In this document: piece after piece, positions 15,501 through 23,400 of the stretch | Position numbering within the stretch: position 1 is the first letter of the stretch | Layout: each line of letters starts with the position of its first letter | Source: Streptomyces coacervatus | GTDB taxonomy: Bacteria > Actinomycetota > Actinomycetes > Streptomycetales > Streptomycetaceae | Reading direction: 5' to 3' | NCBI RefSeq assembly: GCF_029223485.1 | Contig: NZ_JARHTP010000017.1 | Coordinates: forward strand, 204,323-268,322 | Length of the DNA: 64,000 bases | Translations under genes and position numbers: made by a program | Notes under the pieces: model-generated | The model's database searches: none | Seen by the model: the letters and a program-made list of their open reading frames with translations, nothing else | What the model was told of the DNA's origin: nothing

Positions 15501-16574
15501 GACAGCAAGGTGCGCCTGTGGTCGGTGCCGATGTCGGACATGGTCGGCGAGAGCGGGGCGTTCCGCCCGGACGGGAAGGTGCTCGCCATGGCCGCGCGCG
15601 ACGGGCGGATCCGGCTGTGGAACGTGACGGTTCCCGGTCGGCCCGTGGCGATCGGCAGACCGTTCATGCCCGCGGACGGCGGCGGGCGCACGCTGACGTT
15701 CTCCCCCGACGGCCACACCCTCGCGGTGATGAACGGACGCCAGAAGCTGTACCTGTGGAACGTCAGCGACCCGACCCGGCCGGTCCCCTACGGCCCGCCG
15801 CTCAGCATGCGGACCCGCTTCACGGGCTCCGACGCACTGGCCTTCAGCCCGGACGGACGCATGCTCGCAAGCCCCTACAACGACCGCACCATCCAGCTCT
15901 GGAACGTCGCCGACCCGTCCCACGCCGTCAAGTACGGCGCTCCGCTCACCGGCCACAAGGGCTTCATCAACAGCCTCGTCTTCAGCCCGGACAGCCACAC
16001 CCTCGCCAGCGGCAGCGCGGACGCCACCATCCGGTTCTGGAACGTCACCGACCCCCGCCGTGTCACCTCCCTCGGCACACCGCTCACAGGGCACGGCGGA
16101 CCCGTCAACGTCCTCGTCTACAGTCCGGACGGCCATACGCTGGCCAGCGGCAGCGACGACGACACGGTCCGGCTGTGGAATGTCACCGACCCCCTCGACG
16201 CGTCCGAGGAGGGCAAGCCCCTGATCGGTCACACCGAAGCGGTCGTGTCGCTCACCCTCAGCGAGGACGGCGACACCCTGGCGAGCGGCGGCAACGACAA
16301 CACGGTCCGCCTCTGGAATGTGTCCCACCCCTCCGAGGCCGCCCCCATCGGTCAGTCGATGAGCCCCAACGCCAAGACCGGCAACTTCCTGTCGTTCAGC
16401 CCGGGCAGCCACATGCTCGGGGTGTCGAGCGGCGCGGACACCGTACGGCTGTGGAACCTCGACTCCGACCACGCGATCCAGCACATCTGCTCGACCACAC
16501 GGGGCGTTCTGACACCCGAGAAGTGGCACGAATATCTGCCACGACTCTCGTACAAACCTCCGTGCGGCCAGTAG
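12513..16574 (+). CDS. STAND NTPase with N-terminal HTH-like region and C-terminal WD40 repeats
   Basis: 1353 residues from GTG 12513. Residues 1-90 look like the Streptomyces conflict-type N-terminal domain (FAERLALLYKEAGNPPLARVAE; SAQRISDWRRAKNVP). Residues about 145-560 form a nSTAND1-type P-loop module: CPYRGLASY, FFGRE, Walker A GASGAGKSS (Lys189), Walker B VVIVDQFEEAF. A transmembrane helix near 615-635 (VSALVVLAVLAAGTAVVAW) is followed by about 14 WD40 repeats (FSPDGHTLAS...VRLWDV) to the C-terminus, which would be extracytoplasmic if the helix spans the membrane. Such proteins are signalling or conflict sensors: WD40 binds a trigger and the NTPase oligomerises. No separate effector gene is adjacent. 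In-frame repeats at 13248-13289 encode Asp-Ser-His units. Confidence 0.88.
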   Translation: MEALGSDSGARTAFAERLALLYKEAGNPPLARVAEAVVQLQRVDERGRPVRVSAQRISDWRRAKNVPAQFAALAAVLHVLIPQARRARPAPVSAGLYDMGHWQRLWERALADPAGDRPAAAAEVEERPPVKDPDVPSVCPYRGLASYRQQDARWFFGRERSTNALVDQLHAAEKTGGLVMLVGASGAGKSSLLNAGLVTAVQNGALGDDNSRPRAVLQLVPGADPIGELTRRIPELVPVVSAAPDDSHDSHDSHDSHDSPATEPGTPEFAHAVRGAVAEWAGREASPGDPGDRPVVIVDQFEEAFTLCADEASRRAFVQVLHAACSPAGPDEAAAVLVVLGIRADFYEQCLRYPELADALQHRHMVLGPLSTAELREAVTGPAKAVGLELEPGLAELIVREVSTDGPRGAHDAGVLPLLSHALLATWQRRKAGRLTLAGYRAAGGIQGAVAATAERAWSSLDPPARTAARLLLLRLVRLGEDTQATRRRGTRRQLAQESTDPGKTEESLEALVRARLVTLDAETVEITHEALLTAWPRLRDWIDEGRNDHLLRQQLEEDGRAWEGSDRDSSLLYRGSRLAQARSWAKSAGDTFLTRSAVEFLAASVRLRKRALVMRRGAVSALVVLAVLAAGTAVVAWQQRNDAVFEQVVAEADRVQYTDPSLSAQLDLVAHDLRPDDAGAHNRLVSIVNAPLATPLLGHTGAVYLTSFSPNGKLLATASYDRTVRLWDVSDRSHPKPLGKPLTGHTSWVSTALFSPDGHTLASTGDDGTIRLWDVRDPAHPKPLGTPLTGHSGTVYLLAFSPDGHTLASAGEDHTVRLWDLTDPARPKTLGALTGHSAAVRSVAFSPDGHLLAAGGDDDTIMLWDTTDPRHPKPIDTVLKGHTDTVHSVAFSPDGHTLASGSADDTIRLWDVTDPRHAAQLGTPLAGHTGPVWSVAFSPKGNMLAAGSADSTASLWNVSDPAFPSQVGEPLAGSSGEMYAVGFSPDGRTLATGSGDSKVRLWSVPMSDMVGESGAFRPDGKVLAMAARDGRIRLWNVTVPGRPVAIGRPFMPADGGGRTLTFSPDGHTLAVMNGRQKLYLWNVSDPTRPVPYGPPLSMRTRFTGSDALAFSPDGRMLASPYNDRTIQLWNVADPSHAVKYGAPLTGHKGFINSLVFSPDSHTLASGSADATIRFWNVTDPRRVTSLGTPLTGHGGPVNVLVYSPDGHTLASGSDDDTVRLWNVTDPLDASEEGKPLIGHTEAVVSLTLSEDGDTLASGGNDNTVRLWNVSHPSEAAPIGQSMSPNAKTGNFLSFSPGSHMLGVSSGADTVRLWNLDSDHAIQHICSTTRGVLTPEKWHEYLPRLSYKPPCGQ
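13248..13289. repeat. In-frame 9-nt repeat inside the STAND gene
   Basis: Four perfect GACTCTCAC units and a partial fifth encode (Asp-Ser-His)4-Asp-Ser between the Walker A and Walker B parts, at about residues 246-259, probably a surface loop. Slippage would change loop length without shifting frame. Confidence 0.9.
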
Positions 16575-16744
16575 TCCGAACTGGTCGACGCCCTGGTGAC
16601 AGCGCTGACGCCGGCCCTCGTCAACGGGGCCGAGCCAGTGATCCCGGCCACATCCCCACGACGCGGCGGAGCAGTCGACTCCCGTCGGGCCTGCAGCCTT
16701 GTTAGGCTTGGCCACAGCCCGATCGCTGGTGCATCCCCCGTCGC

Positions 16745-16776
16745 CAGCGGTCGGGCATTCTTATGCCCGGCCGCTG
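16745..16776. terminator. Bidirectional terminator between converging genes
   Basis: 14-bp stem with one G.U pair (arms 16745-16758 and 16763-16776) and a TCTT loop, midway between the STAND stop (16574) and the stop of the opposing gene (16798). The 223-nt gap around it shows no coding signal. Confidence 0.75.
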
Positions 16777-16797
16777 CCCTGCCGGTGCCCTGCCGCG

Positions 16798-17328
16798 CTA
16801 CTGACCGCCTGCCGCGGTCAGCCACTGGGCGACCTTTCGCACCGTGGTCTCGTCGAGTTGCTCGACCAGGGCCTGTACGGCTGCGTAGTCGTCCGGCGCA
16901 AGGTCATGGAGCCCTGCCTTGCCGAGCCCGGCCATGAGCACCTGCTGCCGGCGGCCGCTCATGCGTTCCGTCAGCGTGCGCGGCTCCTCGGGGCCGGCGG
17001 ACGGCGGCTCCGGCGTCGCGGCATTCACAGCGTTCGCGGCGTCAGTGGTGTTCGCGGCGTTCGCGGTCGCAGTCGATACGTCGAAGCGCTGCCACGCCCC
17101 GTCCTTCGGACCCCACAGACTGACCGCGAAGTCGCCGCCGCGTGCCCGCACGGTGTGGGCCATCTCGCCGAGCGCGTACTGCACAGGAGCGCGGTACGGC
17201 GACTCCGCACACACCTGCCAGGAGGCCGAGGAGGGCCGGTGGAACAGCGCCACCCAGCGGGGAGCCCCGGTCGGCTGCGGACTGGGGGGACGTGTCGTCG
17301 TCTCCACTGCGCTCACCCCTTCATTCAC
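16798..17328 (-). CDS. Hypothetical protein, soluble, Ala/Asn-rich linker
   Basis: 176 residues. GTG 17328 has a GAGGGA ribosome site a few nt upstream and is preferred to the GTG codons just downstream. Residues about 22-85 form a compact domain (RWVALFHRPSSASWQVCAESPYR; MAHTVRARGGDFAVSLWGPKDGAWQRFDV), a low-complexity Ala/Asn/Thr linker spans about 86-105, and a helical C-terminal part follows (MSGRRQQVLMAGLGKAGLHDL; ALVEQLDETTVRKVAQWL). I do not recognise the family. The layout of two small domains with a flexible linker is common among uncharacterised Streptomyces proteins. Confidence 0.7.
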   Translation of the reverse strand: MNEGVSAVETTTRPPSPQPTGAPRWVALFHRPSSASWQVCAESPYRAPVQYALGEMAHTVRARGGDFAVSLWGPKDGAWQRFDVSTATANAANTTDAANAVNAATPEPPSAGPEEPRTLTERMSGRRQQVLMAGLGKAGLHDLAPDDYAAVQALVEQLDETTVRKVAQWLTAAGGQ

Positions 17329-17440
17329 CCGTTTCCCTCACCGTTCAGAAACTGCACAGCAGGGGACGATAACTGACGGTCCGTCAGATATCCAGGGGAG
17401 GGACAGGGGCAGGCATACGGGCTGGGCAGGCGGCTCGCCG

Positions 17441-18211
17441 TCAGTTGTTCCAGGACTCGTCGTACGGGTCCTTCGGTGTCGGCACCGGCGTCGCCGCCAT
17501 GACCCGGAGGTACGGTATCGGGCCGTTGTTGACCGGATCCTTGGTCTGCTTGGCGGTGTAAGTCCCGGTCACCTCCAGCCACTTGTCCGGCTGCAGGACC
17601 GGGGGGATCGTGCCGGTCAGGGCGATCTTCACCGGTTGGGCGTCCGCGGCACAGCAGTTGAGGGCCATGCGGACCAAGTACGGGCTGCCGGTACGGTCCA
17701 GGGCGACGAAACCGGTGATCTTGATCTGGCGGCCCTCGATGTGACGACCGTGGTCGTACACGGCGCGGGTCGCGTAGTCGACCACATTGAGGTCGAGCGG
17801 GCCGGTGGCGGGCAGCTTGTTGTAGCCGTAGGGCTGTTGCAGCGCCGTACCGGTGCGCATCGCGCTGTACGAGCCGAGGGCCGGCGGGGCGACCAGGATG
17901 AGGGCGAGGAGGGGGAGGACCAGGAGCCAGGAGACACGGGGTTCGCGGTGGACATGGCCGTCGCCGTGATCGTGAGCATGGCCGTCGTCCTGATCGTGAC
18001 CGTCACCGTGTCCGTCGCTCTGCTTCCCCTTGCTCCCCCGCCACTCGTACCAGACCGTCGCCAGCGCCGCCGCGATCAGCACCGCGCCCGACGCCAGCAG
18101 CAGCGGCTGCAGTCCTGCCTTGACGTACCGCAGGTACAGGTTGGTGAAGCCCGCGTGCAGCAGGGCCGCACCCGTGAGGAACAGGACCGCCGCCTGTGCC
18201 TGCCGGTTCAC
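17441..18211 (-). CDS. DUF1980/TIGR03943-type permease-associated protein with His-rich loop
   Basis: 256 residues; GTG 18211 overlaps the permease stop by 4 nt. Two hydrophobic segments near the N-terminus (about 8-25 and 35-52) flank a cytoplasmic or periplasmic loop rich in His and Asp (GHGDGHDQDDGHAHDHGDG), then a third membrane segment (about 95-112). The C-terminal 130 residues match the TIGR03943 family pattern (GSYSAMRTG; GFVALDRTGSPYLVRMALNCCAADAQPV; LEVTGTY). The family is found next to YraQ-like permeases; the His-rich loop and paired Cys suggest metal handling. The exact substrate is unknown. No Zur-like box was seen upstream of the operon. Confidence 0.8.
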   Translation of the reverse strand: MNRQAQAAVLFLTGAALLHAGFTNLYLRYVKAGLQPLLLASGAVLIAAALATVWYEWRGSKGKQSDGHGDGHDQDDGHAHDHGDGHVHREPRVSWLLVLPLLALILVAPPALGSYSAMRTGTALQQPYGYNKLPATGPLDLNVVDYATRAVYDHGRHIEGRQIKITGFVALDRTGSPYLVRMALNCCAADAQPVKIALTGTIPPVLQPDKWLEVTGTYTAKQTKDPVNNGPIPYLRVMAATPVPTPKDPYDESWNN

Positions 18212-19305
18212 AGGAGCACCGCCCCGGTCAGGACCGCGCCCGCGATCGCGAGGGCGAAGGTGGCGGGGGCGAAGCGCAGGGCGAAACCGCGGCCGAACGT
18301 GCCCGCCTGCATCGCGAAGAGCTTGAGGTCGATCATCGGGCCGACGACCAGGAACGCCAGCTTGGCCGTGAGCGAGAACTGGGTCAGTGACGCCGCCACG
18401 AACGCGTCCGCCTCCGAGCAGATGGACAGCAGTACGGCGAGGATCGCCAGCGCGAGGATCGCGACGACCGGGTTTTCGGCCGCCGTGCGCAGCCAGCTCG
18501 CCGGGGCCACCGCCTTCAGCGTCGCCGCGGCCATCGCACCGATGACCAGGAAACCGCCCGCGTGCATCACGTCGTGGCGGACCGAGCCCCAGAATGCGGC
18601 GCCCTTGCTCTGGCCGTCGTAGTGCGGACGCTCCGGCAGACGCAGCCAGTCGGTGCGGCCCAGGCGTTGCCACAGCCAGCCCATCACGCACGCCACGAGC
18701 AGGCTGGCGGCGAAACGGGCGAGGACCATCTCCGGGTTGCGGGGGAAGGCGACCGCGGTCGCCGTCAGCACGATCGGGTTGATCGCCGGGGCGGAGAGGA
18801 GGAAGGCGAGGGCTGCGGCCGGGGTGACGCCCCGGCGCACCAGCGCGCCCGCCACCGGCACCGACGCACACTCGCAGCCCGGCAGCACCGCGCCCGCCAT
18901 CCCGGCGACCGGGACCGCCAGCACGGGCCGCTTCGGCAGCGCGCGGGCGAAGAACGACGCCGGTACGAACACGGCGATCGCCGCCGAGAGCAGGACACCG
19001 AGGACGAGGAAGGGCAGCGCCTGCACCAGGACGGCCACGAACACCGTCATCCAGCTCTGCATGACGGGTGCGGAGAGCGCTCCGCGGATGGGGCCCTGCA
19101 GCAGCACCAGCAGGAGCAGCAGCATGGTCAGGACGAGGGGCGACTTCGAGTCGGACGGTTTCGCGTCCGACGGATTCGAGTCGGACGGATTGGAGTCGGA
19201 CGGATTCGGGTCCGGCGAATTCGGGTCGGGTGGCCTCGTGGCGGGAAGGCCGTCCACCGGCTCATGGCTGTCCGCCCCGGTGGGGGCTGCTTTGGTGATG
19301 GCCAC
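18208..19305 (-). CDS. Predicted permease (DUF318/YraQ-ArsP family)
   Basis: 365 residues. An N-terminal Pro/Asp/Ser repeat segment (residues about 25-52) precedes about eight membrane helices. Family landmarks are visible: PGCECASVPVAGALVRRGV with two conserved Cys, LSAPAINPIVLTATAVAFP, and the second-half repeat DAFVAASL...KLAFLVVGPMIDLK. ArsP-type relatives export organoarsenicals and others are unassigned; coupling to a His-rich partner suggests a metal or metalloid, which is inference only. The start ATG 19305 follows a GGAGG-like GAGGTACCTCG region on the reverse strand. Confidence 0.82.
   Translation of the reverse strand: MAITKAAPTGADSHEPVDGLPATRPPDPNSPDPNPSDSNPSDSNPSDAKPSDSKSPLVLTMLLLLLVLLQGPIRGALSAPVMQSWMTVFVAVLVQALPFLVLGVLLSAAIAVFVPASFFARALPKRPVLAVPVAGMAGAVLPGCECASVPVAGALVRRGVTPAAALAFLLSAPAINPIVLTATAVAFPRNPEMVLARFAASLLVACVMGWLWQRLGRTDWLRLPERPHYDGQSKGAAFWGSVRHDVMHAGGFLVIGAMAAATLKAVAPASWLRTAAENPVVAILALAILAVLLSICSEADAFVAASLTQFSLTAKLAFLVVGPMIDLKLFAMQAGTFGRGFALRFAPATFALAIAGAVLTGAVLL
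19141..19230. repeat. 15-nt degenerate repeat encoding the permease N-terminal linker
   Basis: About six units related to GGATTCGAGTCGGAC on the + strand encode Asn/Ser-Pro-Ser-Asp-type pentapeptides in the permease (- strand). It is a coding repeat in a disordered N-terminal tail. Confidence 0.75.
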
Positions 19306-19452
19306 GGGCGAGGTACCTCCGGTGGTGCGTAAGGGCGCTGGTTTCCCTCCCCATCCATACGGCGGGGAAGGGCCGATCGTTCAGTGACCGTTCAGTGACT
19401 GCGCACGGTCGCTGCTGGAACCACCTCTCGTATTGAGGCAGTCTTCTCCCTC

Positions 19453-21408
19453 GTGGGGAGCGTTCCGAATCAAGGTGTGGCGAGCGGTGACCAGTCGGCG
19501 CACATGGTGGTGTGCGGCGACGACGGACTGGCGCATCGGCTGGCCGCCGAACTGCGGGGTGTGTACGGCGAACAGGTCACCCTCGTCGTGCCGCCCGCCG
19601 ACCGCGGTGTGCGACCGCCGGTGGTCGGGCGCGCGCGGGCGACCACGGCGGCACTCTTCGACCGGATGGTGAACGCGGCCGTCAACCGGGCGAACGGCGC
19701 CGCCACCGAACCCGTCATCGCAAACTCCCAGGTCGTGGAGGCCGCCGAGGCGACCGAGGAGGCGCTCGGCGCGGCGGGCGTGGAGCGGGCCGCCGCCCTG
19801 GCGCTCGTGTACGACGACGACGAGACCAACATCCGCGCCGCCCTCACCGCCCGCCGGCTCAACCCCCGGCTGCGGCTCGTCCTCAGGCTCTACAACCGGC
19901 GGCTCGGCCAGCACATCGAGGAACTCCTCGACCAGGCCGCGACGTTGGCGACCGGCGCCGACGGATCCTCCGGCAACGACACCTCCACGACCGTGCTCTC
20001 CGACGCCGATACGGCCGCGCCCGCGCTGGCCGCCACGGCCGTCGCCGGCACCAGCAAGGTCGTACAGACCGACGGTCTGCTGCTGCGGGCGGTGGAACGG
20101 ACGCCGCTCGCCGGGCAGTTGGCCCGTCCGGGGCTGGCCACGCTGGCTCTGCTGTCCCCGGAGGGTGCCGAGACCGGCGGCGAACAGGGGCCGGAGCTGC
20201 TGCCCGACGCAGCGGCGGTACGGGCCGCGACCGGCCGAGGGACCGTCGTACTGGAGCAGGTGTCGTACGCCGGGCCCCAACTGCCCCCGGCCCGCGGGTC
20301 CGTGGCGTTCTCCTCGCTGTTCTCCCGGCGGCTGCGGTGGTCGCTGGCGGGCATGATCGGGTGCGTGGTCGCGCTCGCGGTGGCCTTGTGGCTGGTGACG
20401 GGGATGCATCCGCTGAGCGCGTTCTATCTGACGCTGCTCGATCTCTTCGCCATCGACAACCCCGCCATCGGGGCGTCCATCGGACGGCAGATCCTCCAAC
20501 TCCTCTCCGGACTCACGGGGTTGCTGCTGCTGCCGGTGCTGCTGGCCGCGGTGCTCGAAGCGCTGGGCACCTTCCGGACGACGTCCGCGCTGCGGAAGCC
20601 GCCGCGGGGGCTGGGCGGGCATGTGGTCCTCCTCGGGCTGGGCAAGATCGGTACGCGGGTGCTGACCCGGCTGCGGGAACTGCACATCCCCGTGGTGTGC
20701 GTCGAGTCCGACCCCGAGGCCCGGGGCCTTGCCACGGCGCGGCGGCTGCGGGTTCCTGTGGTGCTCGGGGACGTCACCCAGGAAGGCGTTCTCGAGGCCG
20801 CCAAGATCCACCGTGCGCATGCGCTGCTCGCGGTGACCAGCGCGGACACGACGAATCTCGAGGCCGCGCTGTACGCGCGGTCCGTGCGGCCCGATCTACG
20901 GGTCGTACTGCGGCTGTACGACGACGACTTCGCGACCGCCGTGTACCGGACGCTGCGGGCTGCTCATCCGCGTGCGTCCACCCGGAGCCGCAGTGTGTCC
21001 CATCTGGCGGCGCCCGCTTTTGCCGGGGCGATGATGGGGCGGCAGATCCTGGGGGCGATTCCGGTGGAGCGGCGGGTGCTGCTGTTCGCCGCGATGGATG
21101 TGGCAGGGCATCCGCAGCTGGAGGGGAAGACGGTCGCGGAGGCGTTTCGGGCGGGGGCTTGGCGGGTGCTGGCTTTGGATACGGGGGTCTCGGGCGGGCG
21201 GCGGGAAGAACCTGCCGCGGAGGAGGCGTACGAGGATCGGCCGGGGTCGGGGCTGGTGTGGGATCTGCCGGACGAGCGGGTTCTGCGGGGGTCGGACCGG
21301 GTGGTGCTGGCGGCTACGCGGCGGGGGTTGGCGGAGCTGCTCGGTCGGCGTCCGCCGGAGCGGGCGTTGCTGGGGGCTGCCGCCCCCAGACCCCCGCTTC
21401 GGCCCTGA
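19453..21408 (+). CDS. Double-RCK (TrkA-N) NAD-binding channel-like membrane protein
   Basis: 651 residues from GTG 19453; a start at GTG 19480 or ATG 19504 (MVVCGDDGLAHRLA) is also possible. The first Rossmann/TrkA-N domain covers about 17-200 (VVCGDDG, RLVLRLYN). A membrane module lies at about 297-375 (WSLAGMIGCVVALAVALWLVTG; LLSGLTGLLLLPVLLAAV) with a short re-entrant-like loop between the helices. A second TrkA-N domain follows (HVVLLGLGKIGTRVL; ESDPEA; LGDVTQEGVLEAA; VLRLYDDDFA) and then TrkA-C-like sequence. This is the topology of RCK-gated K+ channels, but no TVGYG selectivity filter is seen, so ion specificity is open. The last 12 residues come from a dispersed palindromic repeat. 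Confidence 0.8.
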   Translation: MGSVPNQGVASGDQSAHMVVCGDDGLAHRLAAELRGVYGEQVTLVVPPADRGVRPPVVGRARATTAALFDRMVNAAVNRANGAATEPVIANSQVVEAAEATEEALGAAGVERAAALALVYDDDETNIRAALTARRLNPRLRLVLRLYNRRLGQHIEELLDQAATLATGADGSSGNDTSTTVLSDADTAAPALAATAVAGTSKVVQTDGLLLRAVERTPLAGQLARPGLATLALLSPEGAETGGEQGPELLPDAAAVRAATGRGTVVLEQVSYAGPQLPPARGSVAFSSLFSRRLRWSLAGMIGCVVALAVALWLVTGMHPLSAFYLTLLDLFAIDNPAIGASIGRQILQLLSGLTGLLLLPVLLAAVLEALGTFRTTSALRKPPRGLGGHVVLLGLGKIGTRVLTRLRELHIPVVCVESDPEARGLATARRLRVPVVLGDVTQEGVLEAAKIHRAHALLAVTSADTTNLEAALYARSVRPDLRVVLRLYDDDFATAVYRTLRAAHPRASTRSRSVSHLAAPAFAGAMMGRQILGAIPVERRVLLFAAMDVAGHPQLEGKTVAEAFRAGAWRVLALDTGVSGGRREEPAAEEAYEDRPGSGLVWDLPDERVLRGSDRVVLAATRRGLAELLGRRPPERALLGAAAPRPPLRP

Positions 21409-21450
21409 ACGGGCCTCGTCCTCAATCGCCGGACGGGCTGAAAAAACCTG
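21370..21450. repeat. Streptomyces-type dispersed palindromic (REP-like) element
   Basis: CTGGGGGC/GCCCCCAG (21370-21389, TGCC loop) followed by the ACCCCCGCTTCGGCCCTGAA, CTCAATCGCCGGACGGGCTG and AAAAAA segments. I recognise this as a frequent intergenic element in Streptomyces. Here it supplies the stop codon region of the channel gene and probably a bidirectional terminator with the converging peptidase gene (stop at 21472). Confidence 0.65.
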
Positions 21451-21471
21451 CCCGGCGCCGAGGACCCACCG

Positions 21472-23286
21472 TCAGGCCAAGTACCGCTCCGCAAAGTCCA
21501 GTTCCAGTCTCACCTGCTTGATGCGCTCGTCCACCACCAGCGAACCGTGCCCGGCGTCATAGCGGTACACCTCATGGGCCGCGCCCCTCGCCTCCAGGCG
21601 TTTGACGTAGTTCTCGATCTGGCGGATGGGGCAGCGGGGGTCGTTGACGCCGGCCGAGATGTAGACCGGGGAGGTGACCTGGTCGACGTAGGTCAGGGGG
21701 GACGAGGCCTCGAAGCGTTCGGGGACCTCCTCCGGGGTGCCGCCGAGGAGGGTGCGGTCCATGGCCTTCAGGGCCTCCATCTCGTCGTGGTACGCCGTGA
21801 CGTAGTCCGCGACCGGGACCGCCGCGATGCCCAGCGTCCAGGCGTCCGGCTGGGTGCCGACGCCGAGGAGGGTGAGGTAGCCGCCCCAGGAACCGCCGGT
21901 GAGGATGAGGCGGTCGGGGTCCGCCAGGCCCGAGTTCACCGCCCAGGCGCGGACCGCCTCGATGTCCTCCAGTTCGATGAGGCCGACGCGGTGCTTGAGG
22001 GCGTCGGTCCAGGCGCGGCCGTAGCCCGTGGAGCCGCGGTAGTTCACCCGGATCACCGCGTACCCGTGGTCGACCCAGGCCGCCGGGCCCGCCGCGAACG
22101 CGTCGCTGTCGTGCCAGGTGGGGCCGCCGTGGATGTCGAAGACCGTCGGCAGGGGGCCGGTGGTGCCCGCCGGCTTCTGGACCAGGGCGTGGATGCGGCC
22201 GCCGGGGCCGTCCACCCATACGTCCTCCACGGGCACCGAGCCCGGGGACTTCATGCCGGGCGGGTCGAGGACGACCGCGCCCGTGGTCGAGCGGACCGCC
22301 GACGGCTCGGCGGCCGAGGACCAGAGGTACTCCACGCTGCCGTCGGGGCGGGCCGTCGCGCCGGAGACCGTTCCGGGCGGGGTGGGGACCTTCTCCAGGG
22401 CGCGGCTCGCGAGGTCGTAGCGGAACAGTTCGCTGCGGGCCTCGAAGCTGTGCACGATGAGCAGGCCGGTGCCGTCCGGGTACCACTCGGCGCCCACGTC
22501 GCCGGGCAGCTCCAGGGCCAGGTCGGTCTCCTCGCCCGTCGCCACGTCCCACACCAGGGGCTCCCAGCGGCCGCGGCGCTGGTGGCCGATGAGCAGCCGG
22601 GTGTCGCCGTCGACGGGTGCGAAGCCCAGGACCTCCAGACCCAGTTCGTCCTGGCCCCCCTTGGTGTCGTCCAGGTCGGCGACCGCCGTGCCGTCGGGCC
22701 GCAGGACGCGCAGCGCGGAGTGCATCGCGTCGCCGTGCTCCGTGTGCTCGATCGCGATCAGCGAACCGTCGTGGGAGAGGTCGCCGACGCCCGCCGACTC
22801 GCGGTGGCGGTAGATCTCCACGGGTGCCTCGCCCGAGCGCGCGAGATGGATCGTCGTACCGTCCTCGTCCGTGGAGCGGCCGACGATCGCCGTGCGGCCG
22901 TCCCGGGCGAGGGCCAGTCCGGCCGGGTAGGAGGCCTCCAGGCCCGGGGCGGCGAGCTCGTCCTCGCCACCGGCGAAGGGCTGTCTGCGCCAGACGCCGA
23001 ACTCGTCGCCGTCCTTGTCGTCGAACCACCAGATCCAAGCGCCGTCGGGGGTGAGCACGCCGTCCGTCGTGCCGTTCGGCCGGTCCGTGACCTGGCGTTG
23101 CCCGCCCGTCGACCGGTCCCAGGCGTACAGCTCGTACGTCCCCGTCGCGTTCGACACGAACAGGGCGCGGTCCGGTGCGTCCTCCGCCCAGTCGGGCAGC
23201 GACACCCGCGGCGCACGAAAGCGCTTCTCCCAGTCCGGCATGTCCTCGTTCCGCTCCGGCGCGCCGGACCCGTTGCTCTCAGTCAT
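21472..23286 (-). CDS. S9-family (prolyl oligopeptidase-like) serine peptidase
   Basis: 604 residues. The N-terminal 350 residues form a beta-propeller (ATGTYELYAWDRSTG; DLSHDGSLIAIEH; VEYLWSSAAEPSAV). The C-terminal alpha/beta hydrolase has oxyanion-side motif FDIHGGPTW, nucleophile elbow GGSWGGY, catalytic Asp in NDPRCP and His in DAGHGS. The overall layout fits acylaminoacyl-peptidase/dipeptidyl peptidase-like S9 enzymes; no signal peptide is seen, so it is probably cytoplasmic and degrades small peptides. A start at Met16 is possible. The gene is monocistronic, in opposite orientation to both neighbours. Confidence 0.88.
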   Translation of the reverse strand: MTESNGSGAPERNEDMPDWEKRFRAPRVSLPDWAEDAPDRALFVSNATGTYELYAWDRSTGGQRQVTDRPNGTTDGVLTPDGAWIWWFDDKDGDEFGVWRRQPFAGGEDELAAPGLEASYPAGLALARDGRTAIVGRSTDEDGTTIHLARSGEAPVEIYRHRESAGVGDLSHDGSLIAIEHTEHGDAMHSALRVLRPDGTAVADLDDTKGGQDELGLEVLGFAPVDGDTRLLIGHQRRGRWEPLVWDVATGEETDLALELPGDVGAEWYPDGTGLLIVHSFEARSELFRYDLASRALEKVPTPPGTVSGATARPDGSVEYLWSSAAEPSAVRSTTGAVVLDPPGMKSPGSVPVEDVWVDGPGGRIHALVQKPAGTTGPLPTVFDIHGGPTWHDSDAFAAGPAAWVDHGYAVIRVNYRGSTGYGRAWTDALKHRVGLIELEDIEAVRAWAVNSGLADPDRLILTGGSWGGYLTLLGVGTQPDAWTLGIAAVPVADYVTAYHDEMEALKAMDRTLLGGTPEEVPERFEASSPLTYVDQVTSPVYISAGVNDPRCPIRQIENYVKRLEARGAAHEVYRYDAGHGSLVVDERIKQVRLELDFAERYLA

Positions 23287-23400
23287 GGCCCCATAGTGCC
23301 TGCCCCCACAGACAATTCGCTGGCGGGGTCCTCAGCCTGTGGATAACTTCTACCGGGCATTTACCGAACACACGTCCAAGCAGGTCAGGAAGCCGGATCC

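Noticed and set aside
14241..16715. Long open frame opposite the STAND-WD40 gene
   Set aside because: It is an antisense shadow of the GC-rich WD40 repeats with no start signals or recognisable domain.
19306..19452. Zur or other metal operator upstream of the YraQ-type permease
   Set aside because: No TGAAAATNATTTTCA-like sequence; only a GTTCAGTGACC direct repeat, which is not a known operator.
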